Numbered from the stretch's first letter, positions 1-9,366 are shown. The stretch: 64,000 nt of DNA from Peptostreptococcaceae bacterium (GCA_902363255.1 CABIZO010000003.1:62001-126000), one strand, 5' to 3'. Translations and numbers: made by a program. Notes: generated by a model from the sequence alone, not told the origin.

Positions 1-406
1 AGACTATATTATTACTATCAAATTTTTCTTCAAATAAATCCATTACAAATCTTTGTTCCAGATTTTTTAAAAGTTTAGAACATCTTTCTCTGTCTACAGA
101 TTTAAATTTATCGATTAAAAGAGATTCACTTATCGTTTCACTTATATTTTCACCTATATATAGTGCTAACAATAGAGAGTCATAATCACTACGTTTCAAT
201 ATATGTTTTGCAATTATATAGTTTTTATCTATTTCTACTCCACCACTCGGACCTCTATAAATTAGTACAGGTATCCCCAAAACTGATAATTTATCCAAGT
301 CCCTTCGTATGGTTTTCGTAGATACATTGAAGCGTTCAGCTAGCTCTTTAACTGTCACTTTTGAATTACTTTTCAGTAGATAAAATACAAGATCTAATAA
401 TCTCAT
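1..406 (-). CDS. YafY/DeoR-type HTH regulator (partial, C-terminus off window)
   Basis: Reading leftward from the ATG at 404-406 the frame stays open for 135 codons to the window edge. The N-terminus is a winged HTH: the segment VTVKELAERFNVSTKTIRRD is the classic helix-turn-helix of the HTH_11/DeoR group, followed by a wing with GPSGGVEI, as in YafY-like regulators that carry a ligand-binding WYL domain further on (beyond the edge here). It begins 18 bases downstream of the M20 amidohydrolase stop in the same direction, so it could be co-transcribed with it. Its targets cannot be told from the sequence. Confidence 0.8.
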   Translation of the reverse strand, partial: MRLLDLVFYLLKSNSKVTVKELAERFNVSTKTIRRDLDKLSVLGIPVLIYRGPSGGVEIDKNYIIAKHILKRSDYDSLLLALYIGENISETISESLLIDKFKSVDRERCSKLLKNLEQRFVMDLFEEKFDSNNIV

Positions 407-423
407 TATTTTTTACTTCCAAG

Positions 424-1608
424 TTACTTATTATTTTTTAACCAAGTTATAGCACTGTATGCATGTATAGCTGCACCTGTTGGTAGTATATCCTCGTTGA
501 ATACTACTTTGGGGTTATGCATTGGCTCTCCAAATTCTGGATTTTCATTTTTAGCTCCAGCACCTAATATGATATAAAGACTTGGGACTTCATATGAGTA
601 AGAAGCGAAGTCTTCAGAACCCATTCCACCTGATTCAAACAGCATAACAGCTTGTTCACCTACTATATCTTTAATATATCCAGTGATTTCATGAGCTAAA
701 TCATTGTTATTAGTTAGTGGCGGAACTGAAGATAATTCTATAAGTTCTGCTTCACCCCTAAATATTTTAGCTGTAGAAGTAACTATTTCATTCATTCTAC
801 CAATTACGAAATCTCCCATTTCTTTATCTAGATATCTGAAGGTACCTTCCATAACAACTTCACCTGGTATTATGTTTGGAGCATCTCCTCCAACGAATTT
901 ACCTATTGTTATGACTGCTGGCTTAACAGCTGGTATTTCTCTTACTAGTATAGTTTGAAGGCCTGAATATATGTGGTGAGCTATATTTATTGGGTCAACA
1001 CCAGTTTCAGGCATAGCTCCATGACATCCAGTTCCTTTTACAACTATTCTAAATCTAAAACATCCACCGATACTTGTACCTAAACCACATACTACTAAGT
1101 TTGAAGGTGTACCAGAGTTTACATGCATCGCCATAGCAGCATCAACATCTGGATTTTTAAGTACTCCAGCTTTTATCATTTTCTTAGCACCAGTAAATCC
1201 TTCTTCATCTGGTTGGAATACTAGTTTAACAGTACCTTCTATTAAGTCTTGGTTTTGTCTAAGTAATTTTGCTGCACCTAAAAGCATTGCTGTATGCATA
1301 TCATGTCCACATGAGTGCATAGCTCCATTAGTTGCTTTAAAGTCATAATTAGTAAGTTCTTCCATTGGTAGTGCATCCATATCAGCTCTTAATAAGAAAG
1401 TTTTTCCTGGTTTATTTCCTTTTATAGTAGCAACTATGCCACTTTCACATATTTCTTCAGGTTCATATCCCATTTCTTTTAGCTTACCTATTACAAAAGC
1501 TTTTGTTTTTGGTAACTCGGCTCCAACTTCTGGATTGCTATGAATTTCTCTTCTTATGGCAATTATTTGTTCTTTAATTGATTGTGCTTGTTCCATAAAT
1601 TTGTTCAT
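424..1608 (-). CDS. M20 family metallo-amidohydrolase (N-acyl amino acid hydrolase type)
   Basis: This 394-residue cytoplasmic enzyme belongs to the M20D group (hippurate/IAA-amino acid hydrolases), which release amino acids from N-acyl or N-acetyl conjugates. Metal-site motifs are visible: LLRADMDALPM, the MHSCGHDMHT signature, an EEG glutamate pair, and MHNPKVVF near the end. The ATG at 1606-1608 is chosen over one six codons upstream because AGAGG lies seven bases before it. It is transcribed away from an amino acid carrier and an MFS transporter across a shared upstream region, suggesting uptake and hydrolysis of an acylated amino acid or peptide. The substrate itself is an inference and could be different. 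Confidence 0.85.
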   Translation of the reverse strand: MNKFMEQAQSIKEQIIAIRREIHSNPEVGAELPKTKAFVIGKLKEMGYEPEEICESGIVATIKGNKPGKTFLLRADMDALPMEELTNYDFKATNGAMHSCGHDMHTAMLLGAAKLLRQNQDLIEGTVKLVFQPDEEGFTGAKKMIKAGVLKNPDVDAAMAMHVNSGTPSNLVVCGLGTSIGGCFRFRIVVKGTGCHGAMPETGVDPINIAHHIYSGLQTILVREIPAVKPAVITIGKFVGGDAPNIIPGEVVMEGTFRYLDKEMGDFVIGRMNEIVTSTAKIFRGEAELIELSSVPPLTNNNDLAHEITGYIKDIVGEQAVMLFESGGMGSEDFASYSYEVPSLYIILGAGAKNENPEFGEPMHNPKVVFNEDILPTGAAIHAYSAITWLKNNK

Positions 1609-1843
1609 AAATTTACCTCTTTGCATATTTAAATTTTATTAAAAATATTATATATTATAAACTATTTTTAACATTTTAATTCAATTTAATATATAATGTT
1701 AGTTTTATTTTATATTTACTATCTTTATCTATTAGTAATAAATAGTATATACATTAATCCTACTTAAATATTTACTATTATTTCATTTTTTATTTTCCTA
1801 ATCCCTGTTTATTCAAGTCATGTTTAGATGATAAACGCCAAAA

Positions 1844-1860
1844 TGGACATATATGGTCCA
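1844..1860. promoter_or_regulatory. Hyphenated palindrome, possible operator
   Basis: The arms TGGAC and GTCCA are separated by 7 bases, in the middle of the divergent intergenic region. It could be an operator for one or both flanking genes. The arms are short and the binding protein is unknown. Confidence 0.25.
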
Positions 1861-2006
1861 CATTATTTTTTTTTTATTTTTTTTTATTTTTTTTCATTAT
1901 TTTTTTTTTACTATTGACTTTTATAAGAATTTGATAATATAATTTTCAACATAATCCTACAAAAAAATTTATTATATTTCAAAATCATGTGAAAATTAAA
2001 TAAAAT

Positions 2007-2071
2007 CAAAAATTAAAATCAAAAAAATGTTTTCTTAATCACCTATGATCTGGTCAAAAATTAAAATCAAA
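2007..2071 (+). repeat. 17-base direct repeat upstream of the AGCS gene
   Basis: The sequence caaaaattaaaatcaaa occurs at 2007-2023 and again at 2055-2071, 48 bases apart, immediately before the ribosome binding site of the carrier gene. It may be a tandem regulator site or a simple duplication in AT-rich DNA. Confidence 0.5.
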
Positions 2072-2088
2072 GGGTAATAGGAGATAAA

Positions 2089-3444
2089 ATGAATTCGATT
2101 TTAACACAATTAGAACATATAATAACGGCTATATCAGATATTGTATGGCCAATATTTCTGCCATTTATGCTTATAGTTGGAGCATATATGTCTATAACTA
2201 CAATATTTAAAATTCAACCAAAATTAACTAAACCATCGAAGCTGAAATTTAAAAACCTTATAGGACCTGCTTCAATATCTCTAGGTGCTATGGTTGGTAC
2301 TGGAGCTATTATAGGAGTATTAGGTGCAATTTCTAAATTGTATAGTGCGGGACAATATAATATAGAAGCTATAGCTTTATGGGCATTAATAGGAGCATGT
2401 ATAATGATACCTGTTTCTTATTCAGAAACCTTAAATTCAAAAATAATGAAAAAAGGCCCAAGAGATTATATATCAGAAATGATAAGTCCTAAATTAGGAT
2501 TTTTCTATGCTATATCAATAGTTGCATTAATTGTATTCGGATTTGGAGGATTCCAATTTAGTGGTATAGATTCAGTATTTACAATAGTAACATCTAAATT
2601 TGCTGGTACTGAACTTACTTTATTACAAAGATACTTATTTATAGTAATACCTGTTATAGCTATAGTAGCATTAGTAGTTCTATCTAAAAAAGATAGTATA
2701 TTTATGAATGCTATGACTTATATGATAGGAAGTGCTCTTGCTGGATACTTAATATTCGCTATAATATTTATATTTAAAACATCTTCTTATATACCAGAGT
2801 ATTTATCAGGAATGATAGAAGGAATGATGAATCCAGTGCCAATGATGCTTGGTATACCTACTGGATTAATATTAGGTATGCAAAAAGTATTGCAAACAGT
2901 TGAAACAGGCTTAGGGTGTTTAGCCATGTCTGCTCAACAATCAGATTCTGAACCAAGAGAAGCTGGGATGATATCATTAATACCAAGTATAGTAACACTA
3001 TTCGTAGCTATATTTATAACATCTTATATAGCTAGTTATGGCTTAGAAGTTGGTATTATAGAATATCCAGTAAATTCAATGATGAGATTAACATCTTTCT
3101 TTGATACTGCGTCACATGTTACAGGTACATTTGGCTTAATAATATTATCTTCATTTACAGTATTATCAGCAATGACTACTATATTAGGTTCATACTACTA
3201 TTTAAGAAAATTATTTAAAAACAATGCTGAAAATAAAAATATAGCAATATACTTAGTAACTATAGCAGTAGCTGGTACATTAGCTGTATTTGGAGCAAAT
3301 GTGGTATTCGAAGCAGTCGATTTATTGTTATTTGTATGCTGCGGAATAAATGTAACTGCATTAGCTATATATGCATACAAAACAAATAAAGCATTAAAAG
3401 ATGGTTCATTAAAATCTATTGAACAAGAAAAAACAGTAGCTTAA
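2089..3444 (+). CDS. AGCS family alanine/glycine:cation symporter
   Basis: This is a 451-residue inner-membrane protein with about ten hydrophobic segments. Family signs of the amino acid carrier (AGCS) group include the early GPASISLGAMVGTGAIIGV stretch and the GPRDYISEMI loop. Members use sodium or protons to import alanine, glycine or related amino acids. The ATG follows AGGAGATAAA. An MFS gene starts 38 bases after the stop with its own AGGAG site, so the two are probably co-transcribed, and an M20 amidohydrolase lies divergently upstream. The exact substrate is not readable from the sequence. Confidence 0.88.
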   Translation: MNSILTQLEHIITAISDIVWPIFLPFMLIVGAYMSITTIFKIQPKLTKPSKLKFKNLIGPASISLGAMVGTGAIIGVLGAISKLYSAGQYNIEAIALWALIGACIMIPVSYSETLNSKIMKKGPRDYISEMISPKLGFFYAISIVALIVFGFGGFQFSGIDSVFTIVTSKFAGTELTLLQRYLFIVIPVIAIVALVVLSKKDSIFMNAMTYMIGSALAGYLIFAIIFIFKTSSYIPEYLSGMIEGMMNPVPMMLGIPTGLILGMQKVLQTVETGLGCLAMSAQQSDSEPREAGMISLIPSIVTLFVAIFITSYIASYGLEVGIIEYPVNSMMRLTSFFDTASHVTGTFGLIILSSFTVLSAMTTILGSYYYLRKLFKNNAENKNIAIYLVTIAVAGTLAVFGANVVFEAVDLLLFVCCGINVTALAIYAYKTNKALKDGSLKSIEQEKTVA

Positions 3445-3482
3445 TTTTACTTAGTCTAAGCTACAAAAGGAGATGTTTAAAA

Positions 3483-4775
3483 ATGACAAACACAATAAAC
3501 AAAAGAAAATTTTCACAAGGTTGGCTAATAGCAATTGCTTGTATGCTTATCCAAGCCATACCATTTGGTGTAGCATCTAATATACATCCTCAATTTTTAG
3601 GATATATAATAGAAAAAGAAAAGTTCGCATTAGGAGCAATATCAGCTATGTTCACAATAGGAACAATAATATCAGCTCTATTCTCTCCTACTATAGGAAA
3701 ATTATATAATAAGTTCTCAGCTAAATTAATATTCACAGTAGGTGCAATATTATCAGCTGGAGGAGTATTTATGTTAGGAATAGCTGGAAGCAGTTTATCG
3801 TTATTCTACTTAGGATACGGAATATCTCAAGTAGGTACTGCAGCTATTTCATCTATCGGTATACCAGTACTTGTAACATCTTGGTTTGATGATAGCATAA
3901 AAGGAAAAGTATTAGGTGTAGTATTTTCTGGTAGTGGTCTAGGAAATATATTCTTACAACAATTAACAGCAAGCTGGATAGCTGCTGATGGATATCAATT
4001 AGCATATAAAAAGTTCGCTTTATTATCAATAGCAGTAGGAGTTGTAGTATCTATATTATTTATAAGAATGCCAAAGAACAAATCTGAAATGATAAGTGGT
4101 AAAAAAGATTCTAAAGAAGAAAATAAAGAAGTATCTGTTGAAGAAAATACAGGATATACATTTGCAGAAGCTAAAGGTTTAAAAGCTTACTGGATATTCG
4201 CTATAGGATTTGTATTCATAGGAATATATGTATCAGCTTTAGCTACTCAATATTCAGCATACTTAAAAGCAGAAAACTTTGATGCTGCTATGTTAGGAAC
4301 TGTAGGATCAGTATTTGCTGCATGCTCTTTAGTTGGTAACTTAATAGGAGGTACATTATACGATAAATTAGGAACTGTAAAAACTACAATCATAGGATTT
4401 GCGTTAGCAATAGCAGCTTGTTTATCAATAATGTTCGCACCAAAAATACCAGCTTTAGCTTACGTTTATGGAACTACTAAGGGGTTATCTGTATTTGCTT
4501 ACATCTTAGCTCCATCTATGTTAGTAGGTGCTTTATTCGGTAAAAAAGATTTCGGAGGAATATTAGGTATAACTCAAGTATTCTTCGCTTTAGGATTCGC
4601 TTTTGGTTCAGCAGTATTCGGAATGATAGTTGACGCAGCTGGATATATGCTTGCTTGGTCATTCATATTAGCTTCTATATTTATTGCTTACGGAATGTTA
4701 TTAGTAGCTATAAAAACTATGAACAAATTAAACAAAGAAAGAAACCAAAATATAGAAATGAATAATGCTTGCTAA
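3483..4775 (+). CDS. Major facilitator superfamily transporter
   Basis: This 430-residue protein has twelve predicted membrane spans in two halves joined by a charged cytoplasmic loop (about residues 200-225, rich in K and E). The first half carries the MFS loop motif in the form GKLYNKFSAK and the second half a matching YDKLGTVKT. The general shape resembles the oxalate/formate antiporter-like MFS group, but the substrate is not identifiable. It is preceded by AAGGAG and followed by a strong terminator. Pairing with the AGCS carrier suggests a joint role in import or exchange of an amino-acid-related compound. Confidence 0.85.
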   Translation: MTNTINKRKFSQGWLIAIACMLIQAIPFGVASNIHPQFLGYIIEKEKFALGAISAMFTIGTIISALFSPTIGKLYNKFSAKLIFTVGAILSAGGVFMLGIAGSSLSLFYLGYGISQVGTAAISSIGIPVLVTSWFDDSIKGKVLGVVFSGSGLGNIFLQQLTASWIAADGYQLAYKKFALLSIAVGVVVSILFIRMPKNKSEMISGKKDSKEENKEVSVEENTGYTFAEAKGLKAYWIFAIGFVFIGIYVSALATQYSAYLKAENFDAAMLGTVGSVFAACSLVGNLIGGTLYDKLGTVKTTIIGFALAIAACLSIMFAPKIPALAYVYGTTKGLSVFAYILAPSMLVGALFGKKDFGGILGITQVFFALGFAFGSAVFGMIVDAAGYMLAWSFILASIFIAYGMLLVAIKTMNKLNKERNQNIEMNNAC

Positions 4776-4788
4776 TTTTTAGCTTATA

Positions 4789-4823
4789 AAAAAAGAGCGT
4801 AGATAAATTCTACGCTCTTTTTT
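4789..4823 (+). terminator. Rho-independent terminator after the MFS gene
   Basis: A 14-bp perfect stem (aaaaagagcgtaga / tctacgctcttttt) with loop taaat is followed by T residues. It can act in both directions, closing the transporter pair and also the leftward operon that ends at 4876. Confidence 0.9.
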
Positions 4824-4875
4824 ATACCTAATATTTTTTTAATCTGTACTATATATTAAGTCTTTTTATTTTGAC

Positions 4876-5304
4876 TTATATCAAGTTACATTCATCTCCA
4901 ACTTTTACACTTTCACCTTTAATTACTTTTGTAAAAATTCCATTCTTCGGCATGATACATTCACCAACTTGATAATATATTTGGCATTTGTCATGACACT
5001 TCTTGCCTATTTGAGTAACTTCTAATAAAACTTCTCCTACTTGTATTAACTGACCTATAGGAAGAGTATGTAATTCTATCCCTTCCACAACTAAGTTTTC
5101 TCCAAAAGCTCCAAAGTCCACATTGGCACCTTTTTTTCTAAATTCATCTATTTTGTTAAACTCCAATAAGCTAACTTGTCTATGCCACTTACCTGCATGG
5201 GCATCATTTTCTATTCCAAAATTTTCAATAAATTTACCTTCATTTATTTCTGTTTTTAATGTTCCTTTTTTCTCACTTATACAAATTGCTAATACTTTCC
5301 CCAT
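4876..5304 (-). CDS. MOSC domain protein
   Basis: This small (142-residue) protein consists essentially of a MOSC (molybdenum cofactor sulfurase C-terminal) domain. Seen in sequence: GFGIENDAHAGKWHRQVSLL near residues 34-53, GAFGENLVVEGI, and the cysteine-containing GKKCHDKCQIY near the end. Stand-alone MOSC proteins are thought to handle sulfur or molybdenum cofactor. It is the last gene of a leftward cofactor operon. The ATG at 5302-5304 is preferred because GGAGG lies nine bases upstream; the preceding moaA reading frame stops at 5309, just before it. The upstream moaA is broken, so whether this gene still has a physiological partner is open. Confidence 0.88.
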   Translation of the reverse strand: MGKVLAICISEKKGTLKTEINEGKFIENFGIENDAHAGKWHRQVSLLEFNKIDEFRKKGANVDFGAFGENLVVEGIELHTLPIGQLIQVGEVLLEVTQIGKKCHDKCQIYYQVGECIMPKNGIFTKVIKGESVKVGDECNLI

Positions 5305-5308
5305 TTGT

Positions 5309-6279
5309 CTATCCTCCAATTTGGTTCATATATTTATTTTCTTTGTTGTCACATTCTTTTAGGAAAAGATGTTTTTCTGGCTTATCATAAATATTTTCGT
5401 AAATTAATTTATTTAACTCTTCTTCACTTATCTTATCATCCAAATGTTTTTTCAAGTCTACTCCATAATTGAAATGTAAACATTTTTTCAAAAATCCAGT
5501 TGACGTCAATCTTATTCTATTGCATTCTTCACAAAAACAATTACTCATAGGACTTATAAATCCTATTTTCCCTTTGTAATTTTCTATCTTTATATAATCT
5601 GCTGGTCCACTTCTTTTATTTTTATTTTCTTCTTTTATATTTTCAAAGTTTTCTCTTATTATATTTAGTATTTCTTCATTGCTTGTTCCACGATGTTTTT
5701 TAGCTGCTCCTATGGGCATAAGTTCAATAAATCTAATATCTAAGTTTTTATCTTTGCTTAAATTAACAAAGTCTATTATTTCATCTTTGTTAATATCATT
5801 CACTATAACTGTATTTATTTTTACTTTCAGTCCCAAATCTAATGCTTTGTCTATGGATGTTAATACTTCACTTAACTTATCAAATCTAGTAAGCTCTTTA
5901 AATCTGTCTTTTTTAAAGAATCTAAACTTATGTTTACTCCAGTAAGGCCACTACTTCTAAGTTTCTCTAACTTATCATTTAGCAGTACACCATTTGTCGT
6001 TATGTAAATCTCTTCAATTCCATCTATACTATTTATTTCATAAATTAAATTTTCTATATTTTTTCTAACTAAAGGTTCTCCACCAGTAATACGAATTTTT
6101 TTAATACCTAGAACTGCACATTGTTTTACAATTTTTAATATTTCATCATCACTTAAAATATTTTTATTGCATGTGTTTAGTATATTATTGTCATCTATAC
6201 AATAAATATATTTTAAATTACAACTCTCCGTAACAGAAATCCTAAGATAATCTATTTTTCTTCCAAACTTGTCTATCAT
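5309..6279 (-). pseudogene. moaA: moaA (GTP 3',8-cyclase), frameshifted and lacking one cluster cysteine
   Basis: MoaA is the radical-SAM enzyme that starts molybdenum cofactor synthesis from GTP. Two frames together give a full-length protein. The first, from ATG 6279 (after AGGAG), covers residues 1 to about 120 and contains RITGGEPLVRKN and NISLDSLKK. The second carries INTVIVND, the C-terminal cluster C-x2-C-x13-C (EECNRIRLTSTGFLKKCLH) and the typical NQIGG end. The frames separate at the T-run 5909-5914 (six A's on the coding strand), where one extra A would restore the frame. Independently, the radical-SAM motif reads CNLKYIYC: the middle cysteine of CxxxCxxC is tyrosine (residue 24, TAT instead of TGT). 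Either change should abolish activity. It lies between a MoeA-like gene and a MOSC gene. Confidence 0.88.
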
Positions 6280-6289
6280 TTAAATTCTC

Positions 6290-7309
6290 CTATTTTCCAA
6301 ATGAACAATGAGGGAAGGTACATATTCCACAATTTAAGCACATTCCACCATTTCCATATGCTGCTATATCTTTATAAGATAATTTTTCATCTGCTAAAAC
6401 TCTTGGAAGTACTAAATCAAATATGGTTCTTTTTGAGTACATTGCACAGCTTGGAACTCCAAGTATTGGTGTATCTTTATAGTATGCCAGTAAAAACATT
6501 GCTCCAGGAAGTACTGGTGCTCCATAAGTTACAATTTCGCCATTACAATCTTTTATGGCTGAAGGTGTTACATCATCAGGATCCACACTCATTCCTCCAG
6601 TACAAATTATCATATCTGCTTTTTCTTCTTCTATGGCTTTTAAAATATTTTCTGTTATCATTTCTTTTTCATCAGGAAGAATAACTTGTTTAACAATTTC
6701 TCCACCATAATACTCCAACTTTTCTTTCATTACAGGTAAGAAAGCATCTTTTATTCTACCTTTGTAAACTTCATTACCAGTAGTTATAAGTACAGCTTTT
6801 TTAGGCTTTATTTCATCTACACTTATTATCTTTTCTTTTACTAACTTTTCTGCTTCTTTTATTTTGTCTTCATTTATTATTAATGGAATAACTCTAGTTG
6901 CTCCTATTTTTTCCCCAACTTTTACTGGAGTGTTGTTGTGCATTGTAGAAACAATTATTTCTCCCAACATATTAAGCTTTAAAAGTTCTTCTTTATTAAC
7001 TCTTAATACTCCCATTTTTTTAGCGAAGAAATCTATTTTACCTTCTTTGATTTCTTCTGATATGTAACAGTTTTTACCAAGAACTAAATCTTTAATTCTT
7101 ATGGCTGCATCATTTTCGTGAAGTTCACCTTCTTTTGCTTCCCAAACATATATATGTTCCTTACCTATATCTAAAAGCTTTGGTATGTCTTCTTCCTTAA
7201 TTACATGACCTTTTTTGAATAATCTTCCCTTAAATTCCCCAGGAACTATTTTCGTAACATCATGAGATAAAATACAACCTACAGCATCTTCTATTCTAAT
7301 TTGTTTCAT
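6290..7309 (-). CDS. MoeA-like molybdopterin-binding protein
   Basis: This 339-residue protein has a MoCF_biosynth (molybdopterin-binding) domain in its second half, with ITTGNEVYKGRIKDAF, the ICTGGMSVDPDDVTPSAI loop and GAPVLPGAMF. It is shorter than canonical MoeA (about 400) and matches the variant often found beside molybdenum hydroxylase genes in clostridia. The C-terminus is unusual: NGGMCLNCGICTFPHCSFGK, a four-cysteine tail that could bind metal. It lies 10 bases upstream of moaA and about 65 bases downstream of mogA in one leftward operon. Likely role: molybdate insertion into molybdopterin or delivery of the cofactor. The precise step is inferred. Confidence 0.85.
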   Translation of the reverse strand: MKQIRIEDAVGCILSHDVTKIVPGEFKGRLFKKGHVIKEEDIPKLLDIGKEHIYVWEAKEGELHENDAAIRIKDLVLGKNCYISEEIKEGKIDFFAKKMGVLRVNKEELLKLNMLGEIIVSTMHNNTPVKVGEKIGATRVIPLIINEDKIKEAEKLVKEKIISVDEIKPKKAVLITTGNEVYKGRIKDAFLPVMKEKLEYYGGEIVKQVILPDEKEMITENILKAIEEEKADMIICTGGMSVDPDDVTPSAIKDCNGEIVTYGAPVLPGAMFLLAYYKDTPILGVPSCAMYSKRTIFDLVLPRVLADEKLSYKDIAAYGNGGMCLNCGICTFPHCSFGK

Positions 7310-7374
7310 ACTCTGTCTCCTAAATTATGTCTTTATTTTCTTTATAATTTTTCTATTTTTCAAAACTTACTAAT

Positions 7375-7866
7375 TTATTTTCTTGCGCAATCTTTTGCTT
7401 CCCCAAGTAATATTTCTATTCCATGTTTCACATCATCTAATACAAAGTCTAGCGCTTCTTTGCAGGCCTTTGGACTTCCTGGTAAATTAATTATTAATGT
7501 ATCTTTTCTTATTCCAGATACTGCCCTAGATAACATAGCTCGTTTAGTTATTTGTAAACTATAATATCTTATTGCTTCCACAATTCCTGGCGCTTCTCTT
7601 TCTATTACTGATTTTGTTGCTTCTGGAGTTATATCTCTTTTAGAAAATCCTGTTCCACCAGTTGTTAAAAGTAAATTTACTTTCAACTCATCACACATAT
7701 TTATCATTTCTTTTTCTAGTAAATCTTTTTCGTCTGGTAGCACTACTTTTTTTAATACTTTAAATCCTTTTTCATTTACTATCTCTTCAATAACTGCTCC
7801 ACTCTTGTCTTCTCTTTCTCCCACATAGCCTTTATCGCTACTTGTTATAATTCCTACTGTAAACAT
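7375..7866 (-). CDS. mogA: MogA/MoaB-type molybdopterin adenylyltransferase
   Basis: This 163-residue single-domain MoCF_biosynth protein activates molybdopterin by adenylation before molybdenum insertion. Motifs: VGIITSSDKG at the N-terminus, LLTTGGTGFSKRDITPEATK (nucleotide/molybdopterin loop), and LIINLPGSPKACKEALDF near the end. MogA and MoaB cannot be separated on sequence alone, so the symbol is provisional. It is the first gene of the leftward operon, with CTGGGAGG before the ATG. The roughly 250 bases upstream contain no obvious molybdenum-cofactor riboswitch. Confidence 0.87.
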   Translation of the reverse strand: MFTVGIITSSDKGYVGEREDKSGAVIEEIVNEKGFKVLKKVVLPDEKDLLEKEMINMCDELKVNLLLTTGGTGFSKRDITPEATKSVIEREAPGIVEAIRYYSLQITKRAMLSRAVSGIRKDTLIINLPGSPKACKEALDFVLDDVKHGIEILLGEAKDCARK

Positions 7867-8115
7867 TTGTCCTCCCAGTTGTCATTTTGTAATTTATACA
7901 TTTCAATTTTTACTAATATATTTTTGTATTTATAATATAATAATTATTATATCACAGATATTTAATCATAAGAAAGATTTATTGTACGTATTTTTCATTT
8001 TTTTAATAGAAAAAAATATGTATCAATTTTTCTTAATTAACACCTATTTTTTCATTGAATAATAACTTTTTTTCAACTAGAATAAAATATAAAATAAATA
8101 TTATGGGGGATTAGT

Positions 8116-9231
8116 ATGCCTAATAAAAAAAGACTTATTGAAGAATTTATAGAATTAGTAAAAATAGATAGTTTAACAGGCAAAGAAAAAAATATGGCTC
8201 AATTACTATTAAAAAAGTTAGAAGAATTAGGATTTGAAGTAACTATAGATGATGCTGGCAAATTTGCTGGAGGAGAAACGGGCAATGTCATAGCTACATT
8301 AAAAGGAAACAGACCTGGTAAGAAATTATTATTTACTGCTCATATGGATACTGTAGAACCTGGAATAGGTATAAATCCAATTATAGATGAAGAAAAACAA
8401 ATAATAAAAAGTGATGGAACTACCATATTAGGTTCTGATGATAAGGCTGGTATTGCTGCTATCTTAGAAGCTATGAGAACATTAAAAGAAAAAAACATCT
8501 CTCATTCAGACATACAAGTAGTATTCTCTATCTGGGAAGAACAAGGATTATTAGGAGCAAGATATTTGGATTACTCAAAAATTGATGCTGACTATATTTA
8601 TGTATTTGATATGGATGGATCTCCAGGTAGAATAATAACAAGGGCATCAGCTCAAGATAAAATAACGGTTAAAATAATTGGCAAAGCAGCTCATGCAGGA
8701 CTACATCCTGAAAAAGGTGTTAGTGCTTTAATAGTAGCTTCTCATGCCATAGAAAATATGAACTTACTTAGAATAGATGATGAAACTACAGCAAATTTAG
8801 GTATGATTACCGGAGGAACAGGAACAAACTCTGTAATGTCTGAATTAACTATACATGGTGAAGCTAGAAGTTTAGATGAAAAGAAACTTAATAAACAAAC
8901 AAATCATATGGTGGACTGTTTCAAAGAAGCTGCTGATAAATATGGTGCAGATATTGAAATAGATGTAAGTAGAGTTTATGATGTGGTTAATATAGATGAC
9001 AATGATGAAATTGTTAAATTAGCTGAAAAGGCCTTTGCTAACCTTGGTATAGAAACATACACTGATTCTACTGGCGGTGGAAGTGATGTTAATGTATATG
9101 CTGGAAAAGGGTACAAAGCTGTTAATTTAGCAATTGGTATGACTAATGCTCATTCAGTTAATGAGTTTATAAAGATTGAAGATTTATATAATTCATCTAG
9201 AGTTATTTTAGAGATAATAAAAGAAGGATAA
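8116..9231 (+). CDS. M20 family peptidase T-like protein
   Basis: This 371-residue zinc peptidase resembles PepT-type tripeptide aminopeptidases. Metal and catalytic motifs are in order: LLFTAHMDTVEPG, LGSDDKAGIAAI, WEEQGLLGA, the FDMDGSPG segment that begins the dimerisation/lid domain, and a terminal NAHSVNEF histidine. The start codon follows GGGGGATTAGT. It is a single-gene unit, divergent from mogA across a 250-base AT-rich gap and closed by a perfect hairpin. Likely function is intracellular cleavage of small peptides; specificity is inferred from the family. Confidence 0.87.
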   Translation: MPNKKRLIEEFIELVKIDSLTGKEKNMAQLLLKKLEELGFEVTIDDAGKFAGGETGNVIATLKGNRPGKKLLFTAHMDTVEPGIGINPIIDEEKQIIKSDGTTILGSDDKAGIAAILEAMRTLKEKNISHSDIQVVFSIWEEQGLLGARYLDYSKIDADYIYVFDMDGSPGRIITRASAQDKITVKIIGKAAHAGLHPEKGVSALIVASHAIENMNLLRIDDETTANLGMITGGTGTNSVMSELTIHGEARSLDEKKLNKQTNHMVDCFKEAADKYGADIEIDVSRVYDVVNIDDNDEIVKLAEKAFANLGIETYTDSTGGGSDVNVYAGKGYKAVNLAIGMTNAHSVNEFIKIEDLYNSSRVILEIIKEG

Positions 9232-9234
9232 TAA

Positions 9235-9271
9235 TACTAAAGGGTTATGATTAAATCATAACCCTTTAGTA
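9235..9271 (+). terminator. Terminator after the peptidase gene
   Basis: A perfect 16-bp stem (tactaaagggttatga and its complement) has a five-base loop ttaaa. The 3' side is not strongly T-rich, but position and stem strength support termination. Confidence 0.7.
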
Positions 9272-9366
9272 TATGACTACTTTAGATAAGTTTGAATAAT
9301 ATCCTTCCCTCCTAAATACTATATATTATTTATAACATAATCATGTCCATATTAATGAACGTATTA

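Larger units (their letters stand above)
1627..2088. other. Divergent intergenic region between the amidohydrolase and AGCS genes
   Basis: This is a 460-base AT-rich region with long T-runs at 1862-1915. It holds a short hyphenated palindrome (tggac, 7 bases, gtcca; 1844-1860) and a 17-base direct repeat close to the AGCS start (2007-2023 and 2055-2071). No coding sequence or recognisable riboswitch was seen. Promoters for both flanking genes must lie here. Confidence 0.5.

Noticed and set aside
5900..5920. Programmed frameshifting in moaA
   Set aside because: The A-run could allow slippage, but the separate loss of a catalytic cysteine makes a working product unlikely, and no stimulatory structure is evident.
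7867..8115. Molybdenum-cofactor riboswitch before mogA
   Set aside because: The region is AT-rich without the extended GC-containing stems that this riboswitch needs.
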